A stretch of 50,609 bases of DNA, taken from the NCBI RefSeq assembly GCF_003337415.1, contig NZ_QPJT01000022.1:1-50609 (forward strand). The letters are read 5' to 3'. This document shows positions 8,901-17,076 of this stretch, piece after piece. Numbering within the stretch: the stretch's first letter is position 1; every line of letters starts with the position of its first letter. A program made the translations under genes and the position numbers. Source of the DNA: Anaerobacterium chartisolvens (GTDB taxonomy: Bacteria > Bacillota > Clostridia > Acetivibrionales > DSM-27016). The notes under the pieces are model-generated. The model was given only the letters and a program-made list of their open reading frames with translations, was not told where the DNA came from and did not search any database.

Positions 8901-9455
8901 TTGAAGGCGACCGGAATAGTTAGGAGAATAGACGATTTAGGGAGAGTAGTAATCCCCAAGGAGATTAGGAGGACGCTCAGAATCAGGGAAGGAGATCCTC
9001 TCGAAATATTTACTGATAAAGAAGGTGAAGTGATTTTAAAGAAATACTCACCTATCGGAGAGCTAGGCGATTTTGCTTCGCAGTATGCCGATTCCTTGCA
9101 TAAAAACAGCGGACATATTATATGCATTGCCGACAGGGATACAATAATAGCCGTATCGGGAACTACAAAAAAGGAGTTTCTTGAAAAGCACTTAAGTCAG
9201 GATCTTGAGAAAATAATAGAAGAAAAAACCACGCTGGTAGTTAAATCTCCTGATGAAAAAGTGATATCCATAATAGCCGATGAAAACGGAGACAGAAAAT
9301 ATTCATCACAGGTTGTATCTCCTATAATATCTGAAGGAGATCCTATAGGTGCTGTTATGTTCTTGTCAACAGATCCCAATGCAAGAATGGGTGAGGTTGA
9401 GACTAAGCTTGCTCAAACAGCGGCAGGCTTTCTTGGAAAGCAAATGGAGCAGTAA
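8901..9455 (+). CDS. spoVT: Stage V sporulation protein T, AbrB-family regulator
   Basis: This is a forespore transcription factor that tunes sigma-G genes and spore coat and germination properties in Bacillus. The N-terminal swapped-hairpin DNA-binding domain is clear: KATGIVRRIDDLGRVVIPKE then RTLRIREGDPLEIF (residues 2-40). The remainder is a GAF-like domain of about 125 residues. The 184-residue length matches SpoVT rather than the short AbrB. The start is TTG at 8901, chosen because AAGGAGGT lies at ideal spacing and the AbrB domain begins there. The 276 bases upstream hold no other gene, and I could not find a convincing sigma-G promoter by eye. Confidence 0.93.
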   Translation: MKATGIVRRIDDLGRVVIPKEIRRTLRIREGDPLEIFTDKEGEVILKKYSPIGELGDFASQYADSLHKNSGHIICIADRDTIIAVSGTTKKEFLEKHLSQDLEKIIEEKTTLVVKSPDEKVISIIADENGDRKYSSQVVSPIISEGDPIGAVMFLSTDPNARMGEVETKLAQTAAGFLGKQMEQ

Positions 9456-9461
9456 AAATAA

Positions 9462-9511
9462 TAAAAAAAGCTGCGGCACTAAAGTAATTTGTGCGCAGCT
9501 TTTTTATTATT
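9462..9511. terminator. Bidirectional terminator between spoVT and leuS
   Basis: The hairpin has arms AAAAAGCTGCG-GCAC and GTGCGCAGCTTTTT with an 11-base loop. It has an A-run on the left and a T-run on the right, so it can end transcription of spoVT (plus strand) and leuS (minus strand). Confidence 0.85.
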
Positions 9512-11956
9512 TTACTTTGCAACTATGTTAACAAGCCTGTTCTTTACAACAATAACCTTTTTTATATCCTTGCCTTCGGTATATGACTTCACTATGCTGT
9601 CACAAAAGGCTATTTCTGTAACTTCAGCATCATCCGCACCTGACGGTATGCTAAGTCTGCTTCTCACAACCCCGTTTATTTGAACCGCTATTTCAACGGT
9701 GTCTTTTACCAGTGCGTTTTTATCCCACTTGGGCCATGCCTGATTGAATATGGAATACTCATAGCCCAGCATTTCCCACATTTCCTCTGAAAAGTGCGGG
9801 GCAAACGGTGCAAGCAGTCTGAGAAGATCAGCTATGGTTTCCTCATACAGTTCTATGTTTTTTACCTCGGTCTCTGCTTCGTATTTATACAAGGTATTAA
9901 CCAGCTCCATAAGTCTGGATATAGAGGTGTTAAACTGGAATTTTTCAGCGTCCTCGCTTACACCCCTGATGGCAAAGTGCCTGGCATAATTAAGCTCCTT
10001 TTCATCCTTGCCCGTTTCATTTGTGCTCCTCCCTTTTTTAACCTCACTAAGGCCTTCTACAAGCCTTTCAATTCTTGAGGCAAACCTTGAAATGGCTTTT
10101 ATCCCGTCATCATTCCACGGGCCTCCATCGGTATATGCAAACCCGAACATAAGATAGAGACGGAATATATCCGAGCCGTGCTTTCTGACATAGCTGTCGG
10201 GAGAAATTATGTTTCCTCTGGATTTGCTCATTCTGTTTCCGTCAGGCCCTAAAATTATACCCTGATGTACAAGAGAGGTGAATGGCTCGTCAAATTTCAG
10301 ATAACCCAAGTCACGAAGCGCTTTTGTTATGAATCTGGCGTATAAAAGATGCATGGCAGCATGCTCAGGCCCTCCTATATACTTGTCTACAGGGAGCATT
10401 TTATTTATCCAGTCGGTGTCAAATGCCTTTTCGCTGTTTTTATTATCGGGATACCTGAGATAGTACCATGAGGAGCAAACAAAGGTGTCAAGGGTATCAG
10501 GGTCCCTATGGGAAGGTTTGCCGCATTTTGGGCATACAACATCCATAAACTCGGAGCTTTTTTTCAAAGGAGATTCTCCGTCGGGAGTAAATTCAACGTT
10601 GTATGGAAGCATAACAGGCAAATCGCTCTCAGGTACGGGAACTATGCCGCAGTGCTCGCAGTGTATGACGGGAATGGGAGCACCCCAGTATCTTTGCCTT
10701 GACACCAGCCAATCCCTCAGCCTGTAGTTTATTTTTAAAGACCCTTTTTGATTCTCTTCCAGCTTCCTTACTATGCCGATTTTTGCATCCTGAGAAAGAC
10801 TGCCGGAAAATTCGGCACTGTCTACCAAAACACCGTATTCAATAAAGGGGAGCTGGCCATCGGCACCTTTCTGCGCCTTTATAACCCGCTTTATGGGGAG
10901 CTGATATTTCTGTGCAAATTCAAAATCTCTTTCGTCATGGGCGGGAACAGCCATTACACAGCCCGTTCCATACCCTGCCAGAACGTAGTCCGCTACCCAT
11001 ACGGGAACCTTATCTCCCGTTATGGGGTGTACCGCATAGCAGCCTGTAAATACTCCTGTCTTCTCCCTTACGGTAGACATCCTTTCAATCTCGGTCTGCT
11101 TTTTTGCCATTTCCTTATATTCCTCAACGGCCTTCTTGCACTCGGGAGTGGTAATCACGTCTACAATGGGGTTTTCAGGTGCCAGCACCACATAGGTTAC
11201 CCCATAAAGAGTATCTGCTCTTGTAGTGAATACTTTAAAGGATATATCACAATCGGCAAGCTTAAACTCGATCTCGGCACCTTCTGATTTCCCAATCCAG
11301 TTAATCTGTATCTTTTTGGTTTTTTCAGGCCAATCCAGACCGTTAAGCTTCTCTATCAATTCCTCGGCATACGCCGTTATTTTAAAGAACCACTGTGTCA
11401 AATCTCTCTTTGTGACCTCGGTGGAGCATCTTTCGCAGGAGCCCTCTACAACCTGCTCATTTGCCAGAACGGTTTTGCATTTGGGGCACCAGTTTACAGG
11501 AGCATTTTTTCTGTAGGCAAGCCCTGATTCATAGAGCTTGAGAAACAGCCACTGAGTCCACTTATAATAATCGGGAGTGCAGGTTTTCAGCTCATAATCC
11601 CAGTCAAAGGTTGCGCCCATTTCACTTAGCTGTCTTTCCATGGTTTCTATGTTTTTCAGAGTGGAGTCCTGAGGATGAATTCCTGTCTTTATGGCATAGT
11701 TTTCGGCGGGGAGACCGAAGGCATCAAAGCCCATAGGCTGAAATACCTCGTAGCCCTGCATCCTTTTCATCCGTGCCCAGGAATCACTCGGCCCATAATT
11801 ATACCAGTGCCCTACATGCAGGTTGGCACCCGAGGGATAGGAGAACATTTCAAGGCAATACAATTTTTTATCTGCATTTTCCCTGTTAAATTTATATAAT
11901 CCCGTCTGTTCCCATTTTTCCTGCCATTTTTTATCAATATCTGTTGAGTATGGCAT
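9512..11956 (-). CDS. leuS: Leucyl-tRNA synthetase
   Basis: This is a class I aminoacyl-tRNA synthetase that charges tRNA-Leu. The 814 residues match bacterial LeuS. The HIGH signature is HVGH at residues 47-50, the KMSKS equivalent is RMSKS near residue 576, and the CP1 editing domain includes [19 protein letters not shown] and [12 protein letters not shown]. Zinc-type cysteine pairs occur (CPKCKTV, CERC, CPKCGKP). AAAAGGAG lies just before the ATG. Upstream lie a leucine-type T-box leader and an inserted MITE-like element. Expression should therefore rise when uncharged tRNA-Leu accumulates. Confidence 0.98.
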   Translation of the reverse strand: MPYSTDIDKKWQEKWEQTGLYKFNRENADKKLYCLEMFSYPSGANLHVGHWYNYGPSDSWARMKRMQGYEVFQPMGFDAFGLPAENYAIKTGIHPQDSTLKNIETMERQLSEMGATFDWDYELKTCTPDYYKWTQWLFLKLYESGLAYRKNAPVNWCPKCKTVLANEQVVEGSCERCSTEVTKRDLTQWFFKITAYAEELIEKLNGLDWPEKTKKIQINWIGKSEGAEIEFKLADCDISFKVFTTRADTLYGVTYVVLAPENPIVDVITTPECKKAVEEYKEMAKKQTEIERMSTVREKTGVFTGCYAVHPITGDKVPVWVADYVLAGYGTGCVMAVPAHDERDFEFAQKYQLPIKRVIKAQKGADGQLPFIEYGVLVDSAEFSGSLSQDAKIGIVRKLEENQKGSLKINYRLRDWLVSRQRYWGAPIPVIHCEHCGIVPVPESDLPVMLPYNVEFTPDGESPLKKSSEFMDVVCPKCGKPSHRDPDTLDTFVCSSWYYLRYPDNKNSEKAFDTDWINKMLPVDKYIGGPEHAAMHLLYARFITKALRDLGYLKFDEPFTSLVHQGIILGPDGNRMSKSRGNIISPDSYVRKHGSDIFRLYLMFGFAYTDGGPWNDDGIKAISRFASRIERLVEGLSEVKKGRSTNETGKDEKELNYARHFAIRGVSEDAEKFQFNTSISRLMELVNTLYKYEAETEVKNIELYEETIADLLRLLAPFAPHFSEEMWEMLGYEYSIFNQAWPKWDKNALVKDTVEIAVQINGVVRSRLSIPSGADDAEVTEIAFCDSIVKSYTEGKDIKKVIVVKNRLVNIVAK

Positions 11957-12008
11957 ATAATCACTCCTTTTTTAATTTATAAACAATTATTTCCGATTTA
12001 CATATTGC

Positions 12009-12230
12009 TATATAGGGTGCAATAAAGATTTTACAAACATAGAGGATATAATTGCTTACAGAAATTTTTAACTACAACGTAAGACTCTAAGAGTCTTCAA
12101 GACGCCTTGCGGGGAAATGTCTCTAGGGTCTGCCATCAGGCGCTTTTCTTAGATGTATTCCTTACGGGTCAAAAAAATTTCTTACATCAAATTATATCCT
12201 CCATGTAAAATCTTTATTGCTAAATATATA
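12009..12230 (-). repeat. MITE-like inverted-repeat element, copy 2, in the leuS leader
   Basis: This is a 222-base element with the same inverted-repeat ends as the copies at 6106 and 42405 (AATAAAGATTTTACA... and ...TGTAAAATCTTTATT). Read on the minus strand it aligns almost end to end with copy 3, including the internal GACGCCTTGCGGGGAAATGT block seen here on the plus strand. It lies between the T-box terminator and the leuS ribosome binding site, so it is transcribed as part of the leuS leader. It has no coding capacity for a transposase. Confidence 0.8.
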
Positions 12231-12249
12231 TCTAAAAAAATACTGCGGC

Positions 12250-12516
12250 ATATTAAAAACCCGCCTCTTGATAAAGAGACGGGATAATCCGCGGTACCAC
12301 TCTGCTTGATCCCTTATATAAAGGAATCCACCTCTGACGGCACAAATGCCGCACATTCCTTTAACGGGGAAATCCGGCTCACCCTTTCAAATATGTCGGG
12401 CAGCTACTCCCGGGCGAGTTCAAAGGTATGGAATTACCGGCTTTCATCATTTCCGGCTTTCTGTAAAACTCCTAACTCCTTTTACTATTCCCGTTCATTG
12501 TATTTAGATACTTGTT
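12250..12516 (-). promoter_or_regulatory. Leucine-type T-box riboswitch leader of leuS
   Basis: Read on the minus strand, the leader contains the conserved T-box AGAGTGGTACCGCG (12290-12303), whose middle pairs with the free CCA end of uncharged tRNA. A terminator hairpin with a T-run follows directly. Upstream is a long stem I region. A CTC triplet at 12416-12418, in GAACTCGCC, is a good candidate for the Leu specifier codon. A sigma-A promoter lies just upstream. This is the standard transcription-attenuation design: uncharged tRNA-Leu stabilises the antiterminator and lets RNA polymerase reach leuS. The specifier assignment is inference; the T-box itself is clear. Confidence 0.93.
12255..12283 (-). 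terminator. Regulated terminator of the leuS T-box
   Basis: On the minus strand CCCGTCTCTT pairs with AAGAGGCGGG and is followed by TTTTT. It lies immediately after the T-box sequence, with which the antiterminator fold would compete. Confidence 0.85.
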
Positions 12517-12522
12517 TCTGTG

Positions 12523-12551
12523 ATTCTACCACAAATGCGTCGGGTTTTCAA
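12523..12551 (-). promoter_or_regulatory. Sigma-A promoter of leuS
   Basis: Minus-strand -35 TTGAAA (12546-12551) and -10 TAGAAT (12523-12528) are separated by 17 bases. This places the start of the T-box RNA near 12516. Confidence 0.75.
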
Positions 12552-12606
12552 CAGTTTTTAACAAAGATGAGCTTAAACAGAACCAAAGACCGGAAGTACA
12601 GTATTA

Positions 12607-12651
12607 GAAAAGAGGCCTGCAGCCCTGCTTGAAGGCTCACGGCCTCTTTTT
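12607..12651 (-). terminator. Terminator after the spore lipoprotein gene
   Basis: On the minus strand AAAAAGAGGCC pairs with GGCCTCTTTT across a 22-base interior. It starts four bases after the stop codon of the YhcN-type gene. Confidence 0.8.
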
Positions 12652-12654
12652 GAT

Positions 12655-13395
12655 TTACCTTGTTGCCCTGCCCATTTCCTGCATCATCTGGTTGAATCTA
12701 GCCCTTAGATCGTTGACAGGCCTATTGTTTGTTATATCATTTGCAAGCTGCTGAATTTTTGTACCAGCGTCTGTTTCGTCAGTCAATACTACATTTCTTA
12801 TACTGCTGTCAAATTGCTTTACCCTATTTACAATGGTGTCTCTCATGGCATTTATATCAGTATAGGGATTACTGGCCTTGCAGCTTACAATTGCGGTATC
12901 TCCATTTACTACTGCATTTGCATCCCTTATTCCATTCATTTTTTCCAATTGGTTGCATATGCCGGTAGCCTTTGCCTGATCAAAGGAGGTTGTTTGTGTA
13001 TTGTTCATATTTCTTCCTGTGCCTGTATTACCGTTGAGCATTCCTGCGCCAAGGCCCGTATTGTTGGTGTTGTTTCTCAGACCTGTCCTTGTGCCTATGC
13101 CTGAACCCGGATTGGTGTCAATGAATGCGTTGTTTCCTGGTGTTTGAGTAATCCTCCTATTGGCACCTATGCCTCCAATAGTACCTGTATTATTGGCACC
13201 TATGCCATTAGTACCTATGCCATTAGCACCTGTGCCATTATAGGGGCGCTGGTCTGTACCGGCTATCTGTCCCATCCTATTTGCCGAATTGGGGTTTGCA
13301 GGTGTTGTACCTGTCATATTGCAACCGGTTAGTGCCAATGCCATCATCACCGTACCTATTGTAAAGATGCTGGAACCCATATTTTTGAACCTCAT
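12655..13395 (-). CDS. YhcN/YlaJ-family sporulation lipoprotein
   Basis: This 246-residue exported protein has a signal peptide ending in a lipobox (LALTGC, Cys25), so it should be lipid-anchored. Residues about 30-135 are low complexity, rich in Asn, Gly and Thr, with near repeats of the type GIGANGIGTNG. The matching DNA shows direct repeats of about 15 bases near 13195-13245. The C-terminal 110 residues form the YhcN/YlaJ domain (DQAKATGICNQLEKMNGI, ANAVVNGDTAIV, DSSIRNVVLTDE). Family members are forespore or germination-related lipoproteins. AGGAGG precedes the ATG. The repeat tract is likely to vary in length between strains. Confidence 0.85.
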   Translation of the reverse strand: MRFKNMGSSIFTIGTVMMALALTGCNMTGTTPANPNSANRMGQIAGTDQRPYNGTGANGIGTNGIGANNTGTIGGIGANRRITQTPGNNAFIDTNPGSGIGTRTGLRNNTNNTGLGAGMLNGNTGTGRNMNNTQTTSFDQAKATGICNQLEKMNGIRDANAVVNGDTAIVSCKASNPYTDINAMRDTIVNRVKQFDSSIRNVVLTDETDAGTKIQQLANDITNNRPVNDLRARFNQMMQEMGRATR

Positions 13396-13489
13396 TTACG
13401 TAACCTCCTCATAATAATTTTTTACTTCAAAAATATTTTTCTCAAAATATATGTTTTTATCAAAGTTAAATTTTTGATTAAAAAAACAG

Positions 13490-13519
13490 TTGACTTGTAC
13501 ATGAAATAAGTATTATAAT
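13490..13519 (+). promoter_or_regulatory. Promoter of tRNA-Val
   Basis: TTGACT (13490-13495) and TATAAT (13514-13519) are separated by 18 bases. The tRNA begins 28 bases after the -10 box. Confidence 0.75.
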
Positions 13520-13546
13520 ATAACCCAGACATAAAATTTGTGTTGG

Positions 13547-13622
13547 GGGCGCTTAGCTCAGCTGGGGGAGCACCTGCCTTACAAGCAGGGGGTCATAGGT
13601 TCGAGCCCTATAGTGCCCACCA
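13547..13622 (+). tRNA. tRNA-Val (anticodon TAC)
   Basis: This is a 76-base cloverleaf. The acceptor stem GGGCGCT pairs with AGTGCCC, and the anticodon stem CCTGC/GCAGG encloses CTTACAA. The T arm is ATAGG-TTCGAGC-CCTAT. CCA is encoded. All stems pair, with one G-U in the acceptor stem. Confidence 0.97.
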
Positions 13623-13630
13623 TAGACAAG

Positions 13631-13667
13631 AGAACTCAAGGAATATAGCCTTGGGTTCTTTATTTTT
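13631..13667 (+). terminator. Terminator after tRNA-Val
   Basis: AGAACTCAAGG pairs with CCTTGGGTTCT around a short loop and is followed by a T-rich tail. Confidence 0.8.
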
Positions 13668-13741
13668 GTTATTGGATTTGAATGCACTGTGAGGGCTCAA
13701 AAAAATTAATAAAATCAGGCAGCAATTCTTAAATTTAAATA

Positions 13742-13770
13742 TTGACACAGCCCATGGCACCTGTTATACT
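13742..13770 (+). promoter_or_regulatory. Promoter of tRNA-Thr
   Basis: TTGACA and TATACT are separated by 17 bases, close to consensus. About 80 bases of leader precede the tRNA. Confidence 0.7.
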
Positions 13771-13849
13771 ATCATAGTGTCGGAAGCAGAACTGCTTTTA
13801 TGTTATTAAAAAAGGCAATTTTTATTATAATTTAACAGTTTGAATTTGT

Positions 13850-13925
13850 GCTGGTGTAGCTCAGCAGGTAGAGCAATTGACTTGTAATCAATAGGTCGGG
13901 GGTTCGATTCCGTCCACCAGCTCCA
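13850..13925 (+). tRNA. tRNA-Thr (anticodon TGT)
   Basis: This is a 76-base cloverleaf with acceptor stem GCTGGTG/CACCAGC, anticodon loop CTTGTAA and encoded CCA. The T stem is GGGGG against CCGTC, which leaves a G-G mismatch at its middle pair (plus one G-U) where most such tRNAs have GGCGG. It has its own promoter and terminator. It is likely functional but the T stem is slightly weakened. Confidence 0.93.
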
Positions 13926-13960
13926 AAGCCCTTCAAAATAAAAGTTTTGAGGGGCTTTTT
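13926..13960 (+). terminator. Terminator after tRNA-Thr
   Basis: AAGCCC..CAAAA pairs with TTTTG..GGGCTT and is followed by TTTTT. Confidence 0.8.
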
Positions 13961-14061
13961 GCTTTCGGGAGAATAGGTATAAAAATTTTACTGCAAAGAG
14001 TCAAAATCATATTTTATACTTTATCAATAGATGATATAATAATTGTGGGAGGCTCAACAAA

Positions 14062-14322
14062 ATGGGTCAATTTGAAAAGATATTAATAAAAATATTATGT
14101 GGGACGAAGGATAATTATATAGATTTTAATGATCTTTGCAAGGTTTTGAAAAGCTTTGAGTTTAAAGTAAGAACTAAGGGAAGCCACCATATTTTTTATA
14201 AAGACGGGATAGCTGAAATAATTAATATTCAGCCGGATGGCTCGAGGGCTAAGCCATATCAGGTTAAACAAGTACGACATATAATTTTAAAATATAAGAT
14301 GGGAGGAGCCATAGATGCATAA
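14062..14322 (+). CDS. hicA: HicA-family toxin (putative mRNA interferase)
   Basis: This 86-residue protein has the small dsRBD-like HicA fold. VLKSFEFKVRTKGSHHIFYKDG contains the conserved Gly-Ser-His-His stretch whose His is catalytic in HicA toxins, and PYQVKQVRHIILKY forms the C-terminal helix. HicA cleaves mRNA and is neutralised by HicB. GGGAGG lies upstream of the ATG, and TATAAT at 14035-14040 may be the -10 box. The toxin precedes the antitoxin with an eight-base overlap, the typical hicAB order. At 86 residues it is longer than the usual 60-80, the extra part being an N-terminal extension of about 20 residues. Confidence 0.85.
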   Translation: MGQFEKILIKILCGTKDNYIDFNDLCKVLKSFEFKVRTKGSHHIFYKDGIAEIINIQPDGSRAKPYQVKQVRHIILKYKMGGAIDA

Positions 14323-14524
14323 ATATGAAATTATTATTTATTGGAGCGAAGATGATGAAGCATATATTGCTGAAGCACCTGAATTGGCAGGCTGTGCTTC
14401 CGACGGCAGGACCTATTTTGAAGCTTTAAGAAATATAGAAACAGTCATAGAAGAATGGATAGAAACTGCAAAGCTTTTAGGCAGGCAAATTCCAGACCCC
14501 AAAGGAAGGTTGAATTTTGCATAA
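14315..14524 (+). CDS. hicB: HicB-family antitoxin
   Basis: This 69-residue protein has the partial RNase H-like HicB fold: YEIIIYWSEDDEAYIAEAPELAGC, the strand-turn-strand signature, then a helix (FEALRNIETVIEEWIETAKLLG). It has no C-terminal DNA-binding domain, so it belongs to the short HicB type, and autoregulation through this protein alone is uncertain. The start overlaps hicA and follows GGGAGGAG. Its role is to bind and inhibit the HicA toxin. Confidence 0.85.
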   Translation: MHKYEIIIYWSEDDEAYIAEAPELAGCASDGRTYFEALRNIETVIEEWIETAKLLGRQIPDPKGRLNFA

Positions 14525-14582
14525 GGCAGGCTGTACTTCAGGCATGTTAATCATAAAAATCACATCTAAATTTAAGCCTTGG

Positions 14583-14620
14583 AAGCATCAAGAATAAAAG
14601 CTCTTGGTGCTTTGTTTTTA
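14583..14620 (+). terminator. Terminator after hicAB
   Basis: AAGCATCAAGA pairs with TCTTGGTGCTT and is followed by a T-rich tail. Between here and the next gene at 14855 I see only the promoter at 14762-14790; no further gene is evident in 14525-14854. Confidence 0.7.
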
Positions 14621-14761
14621 TATCAGGCCACAAGCAATACTACCAAAGCCTCTATCAAGCAAAAATTTTACAGAGCTTATGACAATGGGGCATTATGCTT
14701 ATCTGTTCAACCTTCAGGCGGATAAATATAAGACGGGAGCAAATAATCAATAAATAAAATA

Positions 14762-14790
14762 ATGACATAGTGCCGGTTTTTATATATAAT
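14762..14790 (+). promoter_or_regulatory. Promoter of the MazG-like gene
   Basis: ATGACA and TATAAT are separated by 17 bases, upstream of the gene at 14855. Confidence 0.5.
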
Positions 14791-14854
14791 CTATGTTAAG
14801 GATTACATTGTAGGTAGCTGAAAAATGAAAAATTATTTAATAGGGAGTCGAAAA

Positions 14855-15253
14855 ATGAGCTTGGATGACACTTGGATAAAGGTGAGAGAGTTTCACGAGA
14901 AATTTGGACATCCTGTCTCTGAGAAGCCTGTTCTGCTGAATGAGGATCGGGTGGGAAAGAGATATGACTGGATGCTTGAGGAAATAAATGAGTTTAAGGA
15001 ATCGGATAATATTTATGATCAGGCTGATGCAATGATTGACTTGATTTATTTTGCGGTAGGCACGATGGTTGAAATGGGAGTTAAGCCTGAAAATGTGTTT
15101 GATATTGTTCACAGTGCAAACATGAGAAAGCTGTGGCCTGACGGTAAGCCTCACTATAATGAGCAGGGAAAGACAATTAAACCCGCGGGCTGGACAGATC
15201 CGTACAATGACATTAAAAAGGAAATAGATTTTCAAAGCAAAAAAATTACTTAA
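14855..15253 (+). CDS. MazG-like / phosphoribosyl-ATP pyrophosphohydrolase-fold protein
   Basis: This 132-residue protein resembles the all-alpha NTP pyrophosphohydrolase superfamily. The acidic metal-binding helices are WMLEEINEFKES and YDQADAMIDLIYFAVGTMVEMG, with the EExxE and ExxD-like pattern of that fold, followed by the conserved NMRKLWPDGKPHYNEQGKTIKP tail. Enzymes of this group hydrolyse nucleoside triphosphates, often non-canonical ones; the substrate here is not known. The frame opens at 14825, but GGGAG at proper spacing favours the ATG at 14855. It is a stand-alone gene with its own promoter. Confidence 0.75.
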   Translation: MSLDDTWIKVREFHEKFGHPVSEKPVLLNEDRVGKRYDWMLEEINEFKESDNIYDQADAMIDLIYFAVGTMVEMGVKPENVFDIVHSANMRKLWPDGKPHYNEQGKTIKPAGWTDPYNDIKKEIDFQSKKIT

Positions 15254-15368
15254 GGGCGTGAAAAACAGACGTGCGTGCGCTGTCTTATAAAATACCTGTC
15301 CTAAATATATACCTCATAATATAGTGTATCTATACATAATATATAGCATAAATTATAGGAGTCAAAAT

Positions 15369-15884
15369 ATGAAAATTTTTAAGTGGGTATATTTAAAAAA
15401 TTTTTTTGCTAATATTGTTATTTTTTTTCTTATGTCTATTGTTATAACATATATATGCGAAAAAATCCCAAAAGAGATGTATAGCTGTAAGAACTGGCTT
15501 TTGCGTGAAAGAAAATGGGAAAAAAAAGGCCTGATCTATCAGCGGCTGCTGAAGGTAAAGAGCTGGAAAAAATATTTGATTGAGTTGAATGACTTTATAA
15601 AGTCTGTTTTCCCTAAAAAGCATATACCTGAATATTCAAAGGAATATTTGTCAAGGTACCTGGCGGAATGCTGCAAGTCGGAGCTGGCACACTGGACAAT
15701 CATTTTTTCCACTTTTCTGTTCTGGGTATTTAATGACTTTAATACATTTTTTACGATGCTGTTGGTTGCCGTTGTGTTAAATTTGCCGTATATCATAATT
15801 CAGAGGTACAACAGACCCCGAATACTGCAAATTATAAAGCATATGGATAATGTAACTCAATTTTGCGCCGTGAATGAGAGGTAA
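15369..15884 (+). CDS. CrtO-like membrane acyltransferase (glycosyl-diaponeurosporenoate acyltransferase family)
   Basis: This 171-residue membrane protein has two or three hydrophobic segments (residues about 8-30 and a pair after residue 105). The soluble part carries RKWEKKGLIYQRLLKVKSWKK and a later helix CKSELAHWTIIF. These stretches match the family named for staphyloxanthin CrtO, which adds an acyl chain to a glycosylated lipid. No carotenoid genes are nearby. The neighbouring convergent gene is an MGDG-type lipid glycosyltransferase, so acylation of a glycolipid is a reasonable guess. TAGGAG precedes the ATG at 15369; the frame is open upstream without a ribosome binding site. Confidence 0.65.
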   Translation: MKIFKWVYLKNFFANIVIFFLMSIVITYICEKIPKEMYSCKNWLLRERKWEKKGLIYQRLLKVKSWKKYLIELNDFIKSVFPKKHIPEYSKEYLSRYLAECCKSELAHWTIIFSTFLFWVFNDFNTFFTMLLVAVVLNLPYIIIQRYNRPRILQIIKHMDNVTQFCAVNER

Positions 15885-15909
15885 GGCATTCGGTTGCTAT
15901 TGAGTTGCT

Positions 15910-17028
15910 TTATTCAGCTATACTTAGAAGGAATTGGGCAATATCCTTGGCGGCGCATGTCTTCCTGAAGCTTATCTGGTGTCTGTAAATTTCGTTCAGC
16001 CTGCTTCCGTTGTTGCAAAGCAGCCCGTTTACGATGTCGGGAAGTGTATTGATATCGCGGCATACTACTCCAAGGTTGTTGTCTTCCACAAAATCAGGGT
16101 TCTTTTCCTCCTGGCCTGTTAATGAACCGGTGACGATGACGGGCTTACACAAATTTACAGCTTCCATAAGGACATTGGGGCTTGCACGTATGATAAGAAT
16201 ATCCGAAATTGACATATAGTATTCTACATTTTTAACAAAGCCATGAATTGTTATTCTGCCGCCAAACTCAGGCAGCAGGGATTTTTCCAGAGAGTTTTTG
16301 ACCTTTGCATTGTTGCCCGAAAGAATAATAACCCTGCAGGTAAAGAACCGCAGAAGAATTCTGGATATTTTCTCTACACTTTTTAAGCCCTGACTTCCGT
16401 TCATGATAAGAAACGTCAGTCCTTCCTTGTGCGAAATGCCTCTTAAAGCTTCGGAGCTGCCAGAAGGGTCAAAATGGTTAAACCTGTCTCTTACAGGGAA
16501 TCCAAAAACCTTAATTTTTTCATCCGCGATTGAAAGCTTGAGCAAGGTGCTTCTGGAAGCTTCTGTAGGGCATAGGGTGTACGAGCACCTGCGATCGGCC
16601 CACAGGTGTGAGATGTTATCCAAATCCGCCACCATGGACACAACCGGTGCTTTTATGCCCATATCCTCCACAAGATCCATAACAGACCCGACGTATGCGG
16701 GGTGTACTACCACTATTAGCCTGGGGGAGGTTTTGTTAATAAGCTCTGTAAATTTCTTTTTTATGCTCTGTGCGGAAAAATATTTTACTAATGAAGGAAA
16801 TATATTGCCTAAGCCATAGAATATTTTCCATAATAACGGGGCATTGACGGCCACCTTGTTATATAGCCTGCTCATTGTGTATGAAACCCTTCCTCCGAGC
16901 ATAAAAGCATCCGCCTCGTGTACTTCTGTAGATGGGCTGAGGAGCGTGAGCTGCTCCCGAACAGACTCCGTAATGCTTATGTGTCCATAGCCGGTATTAT
17001 ATGACGAAATAAAAAGAATTCCTCCCAT
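15910..17028 (-). CDS. MGDG synthase / diacylglycerol glucosyltransferase-type glycosyltransferase
   Basis: This is a 372-residue GT28-like enzyme. The N-terminal half matches the MGDG-synthase domain (SSYNTGYGHISITESVREQL; VVVHPAYVGSVMDLVEDMG; MVADLDNISHLWAD). The C-terminal half carries the nucleotide-sugar site (IIRASPNVLMEAVNLCKPVIVTG, then QEEKN). Homologues such as Bacillus UgtP transfer glucose or galactose from UDP-sugars to diacylglycerol on the inner membrane face. Membrane association would be peripheral, as no transmembrane helix is seen. GGGAG lies before the ATG. The gene follows the ytvI-like gene on the same strand, 49 bases apart, so they are probably co-transcribed. The exact sugar and lipid are not determined. 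Confidence 0.85.
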   Translation of the reverse strand: MGGILFISSYNTGYGHISITESVREQLTLLSPSTEVHEADAFMLGGRVSYTMSRLYNKVAVNAPLLWKIFYGLGNIFPSLVKYFSAQSIKKKFTELINKTSPRLIVVVHPAYVGSVMDLVEDMGIKAPVVSMVADLDNISHLWADRRCSYTLCPTEASRSTLLKLSIADEKIKVFGFPVRDRFNHFDPSGSSEALRGISHKEGLTFLIMNGSQGLKSVEKISRILLRFFTCRVIILSGNNAKVKNSLEKSLLPEFGGRITIHGFVKNVEYYMSISDILIIRASPNVLMEAVNLCKPVIVTGSLTGQEEKNPDFVEDNNLGVVCRDINTLPDIVNGLLCNNGSRLNEIYRHQISFRKTCAAKDIAQFLLSIAE

Positions 17029-17076
17029 TGGGTTCTCCCGCCTTTGAATATCTTAAGTAAATTAATGAATTGTATG

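Noticed and set aside
8834-9127. Minus-strand frame of 97 codons opposite spoVT
   Set aside because: It overlaps the highly conserved AbrB domain coding region and has no start signal.
12306-12632. Open frame of 108 codons on the plus strand
   Set aside because: It lies antisense over the T-box leader and leuS promoter, has no ribosome binding site, and the encoded protein looks like translated RNA structure.
12729-13332. Plus-strand frames rich in Cys, Tyr and Ile opposite the spore lipoprotein gene
   Set aside because: They are antisense readings of the Asn/Gly/Thr repeat tract of the YhcN-type gene, without ribosome binding sites.
14625-14760. Possible degraded gene between hicAB and the MazG-like gene
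   Set aside because: No frame of useful length and no recognisable motif could be followed.
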